From: Margaritifera margaritifera
Lineage: Eukaryota > Mollusca > Bivalvia > Unionida > Margaritiferidae
Assembly (NCBI GenBank): GCA_029931535.1
Contig: JAQPZY010000924.1
Coordinates: 434,001 to 498,000 of the forward strand
Reading direction: 5' to 3'
Length of the DNA stretch: 64,000 bases
The notes under the pieces are model-generated. The model made no database searches and was not told where the DNA came from. It worked only from the letters and a program-made list of their open reading frames with translations. A program made the translations under genes and the position numbers. Positions 45,040 to 56,990 of the stretch are shown piece after piece (the first letter of the stretch is position 1; each line of letters begins with the position of its first letter).

Positions 45040-45660
45040 TTTATGGATTTCTTCATCTTTCATTAAATTGAGTCATATTTGGTATCATTAAAATGCTAAA
45101 TAATTATATTGTAAACTACACGAGCTTTCATAAAGCTAATTTTAATTATAAGGGCTATATCCAGGGTCTAAACATTCTAAGGGCTATATCCAGGGTCTAA
45201 ACATGAGTATAAAATTCTGTTTTTGAAATAACCTCTACCTTTTTTATGTCACAACTGTCAAATACATACCCATCTATTTTATGCATTTATTTATCTTTCA
45301 TTAAATCGAGTCCTATTTGGTATCATTTGAAAGCTTAATAAATTTTGCTGTAATCTGCACAAGGTTTTAGTAAGTTAATTCTAACTCTAAGGGTTACATA
45401 CAGGGTTAAACATGAGTCTAAAATCCTTTCTTTGCAATAACCATAATTTTAAAAATAAATTGCAGGTTAAATACCTGCCCAGGTCAGCCTGGGTTGGCTG
45501 CCTTGGTGTGTCTTTCAGAAGGGCACTTGGCTCCCATTTCTTCAGCATGATATAGCCAAAAATGTGTTAAAAATGCCATTAAAACCAACCAACAGACTGT
45601 TACCAGCCATTAAATTAAGTCAAATTTTGGTATCATTTTAATTTTTTTCTGTAAACTGCT
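45040..45660. repeat. ~240-bp diverged tandem repeat interrupted by a SINE
   Basis: Units start tctttcattaaattgagtca (45055) and tctttcattaaatcgagtcc (45294), with a third partial unit after the SINE (ccattaaattaagtcaaatt, 45606). A 37-bp phrase (aagggctatatccagggtct) is itself duplicated at about 45150 and 45179. Confidence 0.8.
45478..45590 (+). mobile_element. 5'-truncated SINE, same body as 35.6 kb
   Basis: gcccaggtcagcctggg, ctgccttggtgtgtct, gggcacttggctccca, atgatatagccaaaaatgtg and ccattaaaacc follow the order of the SINE body at 35697-35798. The tRNA-like head is missing. It lies inside a tandem repeat, which it appears to have entered. Confidence 0.65.
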
Positions 45661-47580
45661 AAATCATATTATTAATTTTGTGATATTCTGAATGGTAAAA
45701 TCATGCATAAAAATGTACAGACACAATACAAGAACAATTTTTTAATACCAGTTTTATATCTTTTTGAAGTCAATGATGGATGCCTTTGGAATTTTGTAAA
45801 AATTTTGTGTAATTATTTTACACAAAGCTTTAGCTTTCATTTTTTTTTTTTAGTAAACCAGCATTAAGAAATTGAGAACAAAAACAAAAAAACAAAGCAG
45901 CACTTCATGATAACAAAAACACTAACTTCTCTTTCTCTCTCTCTCTCTCAATAATTTATAGCTATTCTCAGTTTGTCAGGTTATTAGTTTACAATGATCT
46001 TTAGAGGTAAAAAAAATCAGATAACCTGACATGCGTTCTGTTTTAAATCTGGATTCGGCCCCTCCCCTATTCTAAGTGAGATCCCCATCTGGCCTGTCAA
46101 AAAAATGTGTTTTCTAATTTGCCTGAAAGAATTCTTGAGCCTGCCAATGAATTTAGGCATTTTCATTTTGAAGCTTTTAAAAGACACTGATAAATTATTA
46201 ATACTCAGCCCCCAGCTTGGGCCCCATTTGTAGGTCCCTCAGTCTTATGAAGATCATCTGCCTAATTGTATTGAAAGCTATAAACTTTGTGCAAAGTGAA
46301 GCATGTGACCTATGAATGGGGAACAGTAGTACTATGTCTCTTCTCCATATTTCATTGTTTAAAAATTCAGCACAGGGAATAAGTGACTTGTAAGAGCCCC
46401 AATACAATGATTTTCAGCCTAACGGAACTGAGATAATTGCTTTATATTTTAATAAATTTAGTTCAAGGAATTGGTGGCTGCTGATTCTATTGACAACGGA
46501 GTGTTTTCTTTAATTGTGACTCGTCCCCAGTACTATGACACGAACTGATTAAAAAACCCTGAAGTTACTGTTGCAGACTGATTACAATAAAAAAATTACC
46601 AATGTCTCTTGGACTTCATTTCTGTTTTCAACTTTGATCGAGAAACGTTGAGATTTTTGGAGCATTCAGTAAACAAAACTACTCTATATCTCCCAAATAC
46701 TCATCCCTACAGATTGCAATAAAATACAGACTGTACATCACCCAGAATACTCGTCCTTACAGATTGCAATAAAATACAGACTGTACATCGACCTGAATAC
46801 TCATCCCTACAGATTGCAATAAAATACTGACTGTTGGCACCGTCATTTGCCCTGTGAAAAGACTGCCACATGATAGTACACTGGGGTGTTGTGATTTTCT
46901 GTGTTATAAATATTTATGCTTACTTGTAGTGTATATTTACAAATATTCTTAATGAGGATGGGGATACAATTCTCTAGTCCCACCCCAGCACATGCACTCA
47001 CAATATACATGTTGGCACTTTTGCTTCCAGGTTCATTCTGTGGTAAAAAAAAATATTAAATTCCTACTCAAAAAAAGGAAATTAAGGAATTAAAGGAAAA
47101 ATAATAATCTATACACCATAACACAAATGCACTTAACATTTCTGCTTCAGATTAGGCCCACAACAAATGTGTGATTCCTATTACACTGGTTTTAAAATTA
47201 GTGTAGGTTTTATATCATGGGGGGGGAAAAAAGTGCTAATGTAGGCAATGAGAAACAGGGATGGTCAGCCAACCGGAAACACACATTTGTTTTTTTGGCC
47301 TTATGATAATGTCTATTCTGTCTCATCATTGCAAGCCATGGGTGACAATCTGTTACACCTTTTCACCTGTGGATGCCCGTGACAAGATTTCTAAATTTTT
47401 CATGAATGTACATAAACAAAAATGTATCATTAACCATGGAATGTAACAATCCCTACACATCAATGAAAGTGCCCTCTTTATTGATTGACAAGTGACTGTG
47501 TTTGAAAGGAAACATGGATTGGCTCATTCAAGCAGTATGCCATCTTGGGTCAGCATTGCAAGAATATTTTACTTTCTCGC
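45661..47580. other. Non-coding stretch with one small repeat
   Basis: A (CT)n run lies at 45931-45949. Apart from the repeat at 46698-46835 and a poly-G at 47220-47226 nothing is recognised. Confidence 0.45.
46698..46835. repeat. 50-bp repeat, three copies
   Basis: actcatccctacagattgca then ataaaatacagactgt occurs at 46699, 46749 and 46799, with a 50-bp period and few differences. Confidence 0.9.
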
Positions 47581-47884
47581 AATGATAATAATAATAATAA
47601 TAATAAAAATATTGACTTTATTTAAAGAGGGTGACACAATTAGTTGAATGGAACTAATCCTCCTTGTGGGCCTCTATTATATGCATATTTACATACAGAG
47701 TACATGTACTTAGTTGCATAATAATAATCATAATCATAATAATAATAATAATAATAATAATAAAGCATTGATAATAAGCTACATGTATATATGGACATAA
47801 TAAACAGAAAGTTTTGTAAGAACATGATCCAACTAGGTTTATTGTGTATATACAGTACAAATATTGTGAGACAACAAAATGGAA

Positions 47885-50330
47885 GGTTTGAGAATTTATA
47901 CTGTAAGTTGTAATGTATTTGTCAAATCAAACAGGTTCTACTTTCCTCCATTGAATTAGATGATAATTAAATGCATTTATATTTGAACTTTCTCTAATTT
48001 CCTTTGGGATTCAATTCCAAATTAGTGACCCTGAATATTTAAAACTTTTCTTAAAGAGTTCTTTATTTGGTTTTGGAATGCAGAGGTGGTTAGCTGAAAT
48101 TGATCTTAAATTGGGAGTGTTGCCTTGTTTTATAACATGAAATAGTTTTTCGAGATATAATAGGACCATATTGTTTGAAACTTTGAGATTCAAATTGTTA
48201 TTTTCCAATTTTTCTCTTTTTTGTTGGGTAGTAATCATTAATACTTTAGTCTTATCCGTGTTTACTTTCATGCCATTTTCCTTACACCAGGAATCAATTC
48301 TAAGTAAGGCTGTCTGACAGGAGACCTCTAGGTCTGATTTTAGCTGTTTGAAATCTGATAGAGTGGTGTCATCTGCATATAAGTCGGTAGATGAAATACA
48401 GTTGCCTATTTTCAGTGGTAGATGATTTATGAAAATGAGAAAGAGGAGTGGGCCCAGGATTGATCCTTGTGGTACTCCACATGTAATTGGTTCTTCTTTA
48501 GAAAAACTGCTATTTATTTTGACACAGTTTTCTCATTGTGTTAACCAATTAGTTGTTGAATTGTCACATTGATAAATGTTTAATTTATTGATGAGAATAT
48601 CATGATCAACAAGGTCAAAAGCTTTTCTAACATCAACTAGTATGGATCCAACTAAATTTCCTTGATCCAAGGCAGTAATACGTCTATCTATCATGGAGAC
48701 CAAGGCTGTCTCACAAGAGTGGTTTTCTCGGAACCCTGATTGGTTTTGATGAATTAAATTATAGTTTGATAGGTACATCTAAAGATTGTCATGGACATGC
48801 TTTTCTAGTAGTTTGGACAGAGTTGGTAATATAGATATGGGTATGTAGTTATTGACATCTTCTTTGCTGCCAGACTTGTGAATGGGGTAACTTTTGCCAA
48901 TTTCCATCTCTGGGGAAACACTGAGGTGGATATGCTTAGATTACATATATAAGCTATGCTATCAAATATTATGTTTGCAGCAGCCCTCAGGAGATGTGGT
49001 CCAATATTATCTAGGCCTGTTGATTTCGTTTTGCAGTCATTTGCAAATATTTTAAAACTTTTTCATTTGGTATCATAGAGATAAAAATGTTTTGTGTCAG
49101 GTGGAATTTTTTCTGAACAGAAATTTCTTAGTTTATCATGATTTGAGTTTACAATGGGTTCCTAATTCTCGAAGCTATGCTGACAAAAAATTCATTGAAT
49201 GTATTTGCTATTTCAACATCCTCATGAATAATCTGGCATTCCTGGCTAAGTTGTTGGATTTTGGATCTTGTGGACCATTTGCCTGCACCTATTTTGTTAA
49301 AAACTTTCCACATAGAATTCATATTGCAATTATTTTCTAAAGCTGACTGATAGTAATTCTACTTTGCCCCATTGATCATTTGGTTACTTTATTTCTCCAT
49401 GTTTTGTAATGTGCTTGTTGACCTACAGATTTGAAATAATCACGAGTTTTCATGGCGTCTAGAATGTCAGGAGTTCACCAATCAGGTTGGAAGTCCAGTT
49501 TTACTCTTTGTTTTCATCGGTATATGTTTATCTACCACTTGCGTAAAAAGTGGAGTCCATGCATCAAGAGCATCATCCACATCATCAAATATAGATACTA
49601 TACTCCAAGGAACAATACTGCGATCTACCAGAAATTTGTCTTCATCATAATGCTTAAATGATCTATATGTTATGGTTTTATGAGTTCTGGATTTTACACC
49701 TGTTTTTAAGCCGGATTTTCTGGTTAGAAAAATAGGGAAGTGATCACTAAGACCTATCCTAGGAATATGTATTTTTGTCACATTTTCTTCCATATTTGTT
49801 TAGATATGATCTATTAGAGTTTTTGAGTGATCAGTTTCTCGTGTTGGTTGGTCCACTAATCGGGTTAGACCAAACGTTTCTGTGAAATTCAACCAATTTC
49901 TTTTCATCTAATTATTCATAAGATCCTTGTTGAAGTCACCTAATGTGCATAACCATCAATCAACAAAAAGTCATTTGCGTGATTGACCTTAGATGATAAT
50001 AATAAATTCAGTTGGTCTAACTTGTTATTCAGACCTTGTATATTTATATGTCCAATGTGTAGACCTTTTCCATTAATTCCTAGATCTAATATGTCCTTAA
50101 AGTAAATATTCCTAGGAGGGTCAGACAAGGAGTTTAGTTCCACCCTGACATTTTTTACATTTCTTGAAGCATGCATGTAGTCTTTGTGAGAACATTCACA
50201 AACACATATGTACTTCCACATTCAAAACATCCATCACAGTTGTCAGTTTGAGAGTTAAAATGTTTAACTGAGGTCCCAAAGGAAACAACATGGGCATCAT
50301 CACCCAGTTGAGTTCCAAAGGTTTGTCTTG
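47885..50330 (-). pseudogene. LINE ORF2: APE endonuclease and reverse transcriptase
   Basis: Minus strand. A cysteine-rich start (CDGCFEC, then after a frameshift YICVCECSHKDYMHA) leads into the endonuclease: LHIGHINIQGLNNKLDQL near 50060 and GLSDHFPIF with SDH at 49740-49748. Then come the linker; RT blocks GLDNIGPHLLRAAANI near 49000, a VRKAFDLVDHDIL block near 48620 and GVPQGSILGPLLFLIFIN near 48450; an intact YADD at 48368-48379; and VNTDKTKVLMITTQQ near 48240. At about 48185 a deletion joins this to the post-RT part (ISANHLCIPKPNKELF, then SGSLIW). Multiple stops. The active-site residues visible are intact. Confidence 0.85.
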
Positions 50331-50404
50331 AAGCAGTAGAGAAATTATGTCTCCTAAAAAGGGCACTATCTTCATAGCCATAAGCCTAGCAACTGTTGCT
50401 AGGG

Positions 50405-51250
50405 TGAAACATTTCAGTGTTTGGCCTTGTGTCCATATTCCAAACAGTCATGGCATTGAATTTTCACAGTATGTCTGCATGCATCAAAGCCATGCCCAGG
50501 TTCATAGCAATTATAGCGCCTGACCCTAGCTTGTCTGGTTTGTTGAACCTGTTATCTTGGTCTCTGTCATATCTTTGATTAATGTATTTGCCTTGGAGTA
50601 TTGGAACATGTTCATTTATTGCATACAGAGAGTGTGAAAGTCCCTCTTTGTTTAAATGAGTTCTGTCCTTAGCCAAAAGGTGTTCCAGCATCAAGCCAGA
50701 TTTTATAACAAATGCATTTTCAATGTCAATTATTTTGTGGTCCCATTCAGTGCATAGGTGTCCTATTAAGGCATTCAGGTTTCAAACATCATTGTCAGTT
50801 CTTGGAGAAACTGTGCAAATGCATACCTTACAAGCTGGGTTGTCCAAGCAGATGTTATTCAGAATGTGGTAAAAATTGTCTTCAATTTGTTCAATCTCAA
50901 TGTTGTTGTTAAAATCATTTCCTTCAACACTGATGATAATGTTATCAAATTGAGAAAGGTCTGTGTCTCTAATAAAATCAAGCATATGACCAGTTCCCAC
51001 CCCAGGTAACGACTTGGCTTTGACCCAAGGATTAAAACCTCTTTCACTGACATATTTAGTTAAGCATGTTTATGCATATTCATGAGAAACAAGGAAATAT
51101 TAGCACTGGAGGGCACAGGTGATACAAAAGCTTAGTGGATTTTGCTTGTGGCTGGTGATAATGATGTCATCAAATTCTGTTGGCCTCAGGATGCCGTAGC
51201 CACTTCTTGTGGAGGTCTCGGTGTCAGAAACGGGTCTTGGGTCAACAGGA
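50405..51250 (-). pseudogene. LINE ORF1: SGNH-hydrolase-like esterase plus CCHC knuckle
   Basis: Minus strand. KYVSERGFNPWVKAKSLPGV (near 51030) is preceded by a degraded block I in which only a Ser-His pair remains. Block III reads VEGNDF (50911-50928), the G-x-N-D of SGNH hydrolases. Block V reads DRTHLN (DxxH at 50656-50667). A knuckle CHDCLEYGHKAKH follows at 50420-50458; its final cysteine codon is a stop (TGA for TGC). Another stop lies after TDNDV. Esterase-containing ORF1 proteins are known in CR1-type LINEs, where they are thought to act in the ribonucleoprotein or at membranes. This copy cannot make the full protein. Confidence 0.75.
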
Positions 51251-51740
51251 TTTCTGTTCTGTCAATCACATGGCATTATTTTAATTGCTATTGGTTTATC
51301 AGAATTTAACCTGCATTTGCCCAGTGACCTGTTGACATGAACTGCTTACAATGTTCAGATCAAAATGTTAGATAACCATACCATGCAGGTTAATTCCACA
51401 CACCAAAATGATTGTTTGGTAACCGCAACATATAAATGTCATATTGTATGATGAATAGTAAAATGTTTTATCTCCTGTTCTTTAAGACTATGACAGACAA
51501 ATTAATGGGCACCTCAATTATATTTTTTTTACAGTAAAACTTCATATTGTTTAATTTGATAAATATAGATCATCTTCACATTTAATTTACAAAATATACA
51601 GAATTTTGACTTTTTCTCATAATTAGCAGTTCATGTCAAATTTTTATTCATGCAGAGGTTTTGGGTATCACTTGTTCAATAAAAGAGGTAAAATTTGACC
51701 AATTTTAAAAATAATGTGCACTTTTGACTCCTGTGTTTTC

Positions 51741-51863
51741 AGAGATACACTGTATGTCCTCATTTTTAGTCTGGTTCACACAAAACAGCCATAAGTCATA
51801 CAGAGATACACTGTATGTCCCCATTTTTAGTCTGGTTCACACAAAACAGCCAGAAGTCATACA
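51741..51863. repeat. 61-bp direct duplication
   Basis: agagatacactgtatgtcc at 51741 and 51802, continuing through tttttagtctggttcacac and aacagcc(a)taagtcatac with two differences. Confidence 0.9.
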
Positions 51864-52383
51864 GATCCATCATAGACTAAAGATTCTAGGTGCACGAGTT
51901 CCAAAAGTGAATTTTACAACATATATGACAAGCAATGACATTGCATATGATAATAATATTATTATTAACAGTATAGCAAATGCTATGACTAAAAGTAATG
52001 AGAAGTCTGATGTAGACAAATAGGAGACAGTTTTTCAAAATATAAATAGTGTTCTCAGTAAAATCAAATGTTGAAAGTCTTAAAGATTTTAAGCATCTGT
52101 TTGAACACAGACATTGACAATGCAGAATTAATATATACCAATAAAATGTATAGGATGTGGGTCAATCACACCAGTTAACTTGCTCTTATTGGAATAACAC
52201 CCAACATTAATTTTATGGTTGTCCATATTATGAACAATCATATGACTTTGTTCTCATCACAAATAATACAGCCTCAGAAACTTTTCTCTGCTTTTTTCTT
52301 TAATCCTCTCATTTGGGTAACTGATGGTAGAGTTGCTCTATTTAGTCTATTTTTGCTAATATACTTTAAAAAATCTCTTTCAG
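51864..52383. other. Intron end upstream of the 52.4-kb exon
   Basis: No gene. The last 50 bp contain a branch-like tgctaatat (near 52354-52362) and a pyrimidine stretch ending in cag at 52383. Confidence 0.45.
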
Positions 52384-52728
52384 ATGCAGACTTCAGAACT
52401 GGCGAGAGGTGAGGAGACTATTGTTGATGTTTCACCTCTGCTGGACCTGCCAACCCCACCCCTGTTAAGCCCTACCCCTGTCTCGGAGGTGATTCTGGAG
52501 GAGCCGCTTGCGGTGAATCTGGAGGATGGAGGAGAAAGTGATTCTGTAGTACCAGCAATGTGTGAGGTACTGTCAGACCTGGCGATTTTAGGTGCCTACC
52601 TGGACTGCGATGTCCAGACCATGGGGCCATCGTCAGTGGCAGTGGCTGATGACAAGGGAGTTTTCAGTGGGGAAGGAGAGGTGCCTGGTGTCTCATCAAT
52701 GCTTCTTCCTCCAAACCATAGACCTTGG
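52384..52728 (+). CDS. Candidate host-gene exon, acidic proline-rich segment
   Basis: The acceptor aaatctctttcag ends at 52383, with a gctaata branch-like site ~25 bp upstream. The donor TTGG|GTGTGT follows 52728. The 345 nt are exactly 115 codons, open and phase 0 at both ends, so they join the exon at 33685 (also ending in phase 0) without a shift. The product is acidic: an ARGEETIVDVSPLLDLPTPP start, SPTPVSEVILEEPLAV, then a serine/glycine-rich end, with no domain I recognise. G+C is well over 50%, against an AT-rich background, and no transposon matches, so selection is likely. Reading on past 52728 gives a cysteine/valine-rich run, suggesting non-coding sequence. A Gag-derived or disordered regulatory protein is possible. 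Confidence 0.55.
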
Positions 52729-53160
52729 GTGTGTATGTTTGTGTGTCTGTTGTGGAATGTGTACATGCATGTATTTATGGCTGTTTGTATGTTTGCCTTT
52801 TTCTGTATGCCTGCCATAAAGCAGATCATATTATGTTCTGATGTTGTTCATCCATTTATCTGTCTGTCAGTCCATTTGTTGCCAGCCTGGTTTCCACACA
52901 ATTACTTTAGTTCTCCACCATCTACAGTTACCAAACATTGTGGATGGCATGCACTTAGGGTAAGGAAGAACTGTTGACACAGAGTGGACAGCTACACCTG
53001 TGTCTGGAAAGATACTGTATGTTGTGCCATGTGATATGAAAAAAGTCTATTGATATTAGGGTCAAAGAGGATAAAGGTCAAGGTCAATAACTAATGCTTT
53101 CTTATTGGTCTATGTCAGGTCGGGCTCTGCCTGCTACCGTAAGTAACAGTAGACGGTACT
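52729..53160 (+). repeat. Repeat unit shared with 58.1-58.5 kb
   Basis: Phrases ctgtctgtcagtccattt, aaaaagtctattgatatt, gtcaaagaggataaaggtca, gctttcttattggtctatgt and gctaccgtaagtaacagtag reappear in the same order at 58230-58490. A paired AAGGTCAAGGTCA motif lies at 53074-53086. Confidence 0.75.
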
Positions 53161-56100
53161 ACCTGTGACTGTTGACCCAGAGTGGACAATGTTATTGCAT
53201 AGATTAAGGTCAAGGTCCTATACCACTGATATTGTAATTATCCATGTTTCGGAATTATTGCAAAAATTCATGTCAAGGTTGAGGTCTGGGTCCCATAGAA
53301 GGTGATGTCTTGTGTGCCAGCAGGGGTGTGTATATGTACATGTTATCTATTTGTATTGTATGTTAATCTTTCTTTTCTTCTTTCAGTTTCCATGATGTCT
53401 ACTTGTATGATTGATGTGTATGTGTGTTTGTGATTGTATTTGTTTATTTCTGTATTTGTGTATGACATATTCCCATTTCCATTTATGCATATTTATTTGT
53501 TAATCTTTCTTTTCTTCTTTCAGTTTGCGTGATATTTACTTGTATGATTGATGTGTATGTGTTTGTGATTATATTTGTTTGTGTATGACATTTTCGCATT
53601 TACTTTGATGCATATTTATTTGTTAATCTTTTTTTTGTTCTTTCATTTTTGCGTGATGTTTACTTGTATGATTGATGTGAGGTCTGGGTTCCATAGAAGG
53701 TGATGTCTTGTGTGCCAGCAGGGGTGTGTATATGTACATGTTATCTATTTGTATTGTATGTTAATTTTTCTTTTCTTCTTTCAGTTTCCAAGATGTCTAC
53801 TTGTATGATTGATGTGTATGTGTGTTTGTGATTTTATTTGTTTATTTCTGTATTTGTGTATGACATTTTCCCATTTCCATTTATGCATATTTATTTGTTA
53901 ATCTTTCTTTTCTTCTTTCAGTTTGCGTGATATTTACTTGTATGATTGATGTGTATGTGTTTGTGATTATATTTGTTTGTGTATGACATTTTCGCATTTA
54001 CATTGATGCATATTTATTTGTTAATCTTTTTTTTTGTTCTTTCATTTTTGCGTGATGTTTACTTGTATGATTGATGTGAGGTCTGGGTCCCATAGAAGGT
54101 GATGTCTTGTGTGCCAGCAGGGGTGTGTATATGTAAATGTTGTCTATTTGTATTGTATGTTAATCTTTCTTTTCTTCTTTCAGTTTCCATGATGTCTACT
54201 TGTATGATTGATGTGTATGTGTGTTTGTGATTGTATTTGTTTATTTCTGTATTTGTGTATGACATTTTCCCATTTCCATTTATGCATATTTATTTGTTAA
54301 TCTTTCTTTTCTTCTTTCAGTTTGCGGGATGTTTACTTGTATGATTGATGTGTATGTGTTTGTGATTATATTTGTTTGTGTATGACATTTTCGCATTTAC
54401 ATTGATGCATATTTATTTGTTAATCTTTTTTTTTTGTTCTTTCATTTTTGCGTGATGTTTACTTGTATGATTGATGTGAATTCTGGGTTCCATATAAGGT
54501 GTTGTCTTGTGTGCCAGCAGGGGTGTGTATATGTACATGTTATCTATTTGTATTGTATGTTAATGTTTCTTTTCTTCTTTCAGTTTCCATGATGTCTACT
54601 TGTATGATTGATGTGTATGTGTGTTTGTGATTGTATTTGTTTATTTCTGTATTTGTGTATGACATATTCCCATTTCCATTTATGCATATTTATTTATTAA
54701 TCTTTCTTTTCTTCTTTCAGTTTGCGTGATGTTTACTTGTATGATTGATGTGTATGTGTTTGTGATTATATTTGTTTGTGTATGACATTTTCGCATTTAC
54801 ATTGATGCATATTTATTTGTTAATCTTTTTTTTGTTCTTTCATTTTTGCGTGATGTTTACTTGTATGATTGATGTGAGGTCTGGGTCCCATAGAAGGTGA
54901 TGTCTTGTGTGCCAGCAGGGGTGTGTATATGTACATGTTATCTATTTGTATTGTATGTTAATCTTTCTTTTCTTCTTTCAGTTTCCATGATGTCTACTTG
55001 TATGATTGATGTGTATGTGTGTTTGTGATTGTATTTGTTTATTTCTGTATTTGTGTATGACATATTCCCATTTCCATTTATGCATATTTATTTGTTAATC
55101 TTTCTTTTCTTCTTTCAGTTTGCGTGATGTTTACTTGTATGATTGATGTGAGGTCTGGGTCCCATAGAAGGTGATGTCTTGTGTGCCAGCAGGGGTGTGT
55201 ATATGTACATGTTATCTATTTGTATTGTATGTTAATCTTTCTTTTCTTCTTTCAGTTTCCATGATGTCTACTTGTATGATTGATGTGTATGTGTGATTGT
55301 ATTTGTTTATTTCTGTATTTGTGTATGACATTTTCCCATTTCCATTTATGCATATTTATTTGTTAATCTTTCTTTTCTTCTTTCAGTTTGCGTGATGTTT
55401 ACTTGTATGATTGATGTGTATGTGTTTGTGATTATATTTGTTTGTGTATGACATTTTCGCATTTACATTGATGCATATTTATTTGTTAATCTTTTTTTTG
55501 TTCTTTCATTTTTGCGTGATGTTTACTTGTATGATTGATGTGAGGTCTGGGTCCCATAGAAGGTGATGTCTTGTGTGCCAGCAGGGGTGTGTATATGTAC
55601 ATGTTATCTATTTGTATTGTATGTTAATCTTTCTTTTCTTCTTTCAGTTTCCATGATGTCTACTTGTATGATTGATGTGTATGTGTGTTTGTGATTGTAT
55701 TTGTTTATTTCTGTATTTGTGTATGACATATTCCCATTTCCATTTATGCATATTTATTTGTTAATCTTTCTTTTCTTCTTTCAGTTTGCGTGATGTTTAA
55801 CTTGTATGATTGATGTGAGGTCTGGGTCCCATAGAAGATGATGTCTTGTGTGCCAGCAGGGGTGTGTATATGTACATGTTATCTATTTGTATTGTATGTT
55901 AATCTTTCTTTTCTTCTTTCAGTTTCCATGATGTCTACTTGTATGATTGATGTATATGTGTGTTTGTGATTGTATTTGTTTATTTCTGTATTTGTGTATG
56001 ACATATTCCCATTTCCATTTATGCATATTTATTTGTTAATCTTTCTTTTCTTCTTTCAGTTTGCGTGATGTTTACTTGTATGATTGATGTGTATGTGTTT

Positions 56101-56990
56101 GTGATTATATTTGTTTGTGTATGACATTTTCGCATTTACATTGATGCATATTTATTTGTTAATCTTTTTTTTTTTGTTCTTTCATATTTGCGTGATGTTT
56201 ACTTGTATGATTGATGTGAGGTCTGGGTCCCATAGAAGGTGATGTCTTGTGTGCCAGCAGGGGTGTGCATATGTAAATATTATCTATTTGTATTGTATGT
56301 TAATCTTTCTTTTCTTCTTTCAGTTTCCAAGATGTCTACTTGTATGATTGATGTGTATGTGTGTTGTGATTGTATTTGTTTATTTCTGTATTTGTGTATG
56401 ACATATTCCCATTTCCATTTATGCATATTTATTTGTTAATCTTTCTTTTCTTCTTTCAGTTTGCGTGATGTTTACTTGTATGATTGATGTGTATGTGTTT
56501 ATGATTATATTTGTTTGTGTATGACATTTTCGCATTTACATTGATGCATATTTATTTGTTAATCTTTTTTTTGTTCTTTCATTTTTGCGTGATGTTTACT
56601 TGTATGATTGATGTGAATTCTGGGTTTCATAGAAGGTGTTGTCTTGTGTGCAGCAGGGGTGTGTATATGTACATGTTATCTATTTGTATTGTATGTTAAT
56701 CTTTCTTTTCTTCTTTCAGTTTCCATGATGTCTACTTGTATGATTGATGTGTATGTGTGTTTGTGATTGTATTTGTTTATTTCTGTATTTGTGTATGACA
56801 TTTTCCCATTTCCATTTATGCATATTTATTTGTTAATCTTTCTTTTCTTCTTTCAGTTTGCGTGATGTTCACTTGTATGATTGATGTGTATTTGTATGAT
56901 TGATGTGTATATGTGTTTGTGATTATATTTGTTTATTTGTGTATGACATTTTCCCATTTACATTGATGCATATTCATTTGTATATTTATA
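53161..56990 (+). repeat. Higher-order tandem array with repeated 3' splice-site-like sequence
   Basis: Ten higher-order units start at a ga(g/a)(g/t)tctgggt phrase near 53281, 53679, 54078, 54478, 54876, 55150, 55542, 55817, 56218 and 56614. Spacing is about 392-401 bp or about 275 bp. The long form has three ~125-bp subunits (A-B-C); the short form lacks C. A and B each carry ttaatctttcttttcttctt followed by tcag, i.e. a branch-like ttaat, a pyrimidine tract and CAG. C has the same layout with cat instead of cag. I count 20 intact copies. A single diverged unit lies at 59280-59575. Short open frames here are artefacts. Confidence 0.85.

Larger units (their letters stand above)
47581..51300 (-). 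mobile_element. Two-ORF CR1-like LINE with esterase ORF1, nearly full length, inactive
   Basis: This is the most complete APE-type LINE in the window. From right to left: ORF1 (SGNH esterase, then zinc knuckle), ORF2 (APE endonuclease, RT), then a 3' UTR with an AATAAAGTC phrase and a (TTA)n tail at 47583-47610. Part of the RT thumb is deleted. A second (TAA)n run with a TAATCA start lies within the 3' UTR at 47720-47763. The order and the ORF1 esterase fit CR1/L2-group elements. Stops and frameshifts occur in both ORFs. Confidence 0.8.

Noticed and set aside
50712..50912. Plus-strand cysteine-rich frame
   Set aside because: It is the antisense of the LINE ORF1 esterase region.
52729..52977. 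Extension of the 52.4-kb exon to its stop codon
   Set aside because: After 52728 composition changes to TGT/GTG-rich repeat-like sequence shared with 58 kb, and a donor lies at the boundary.
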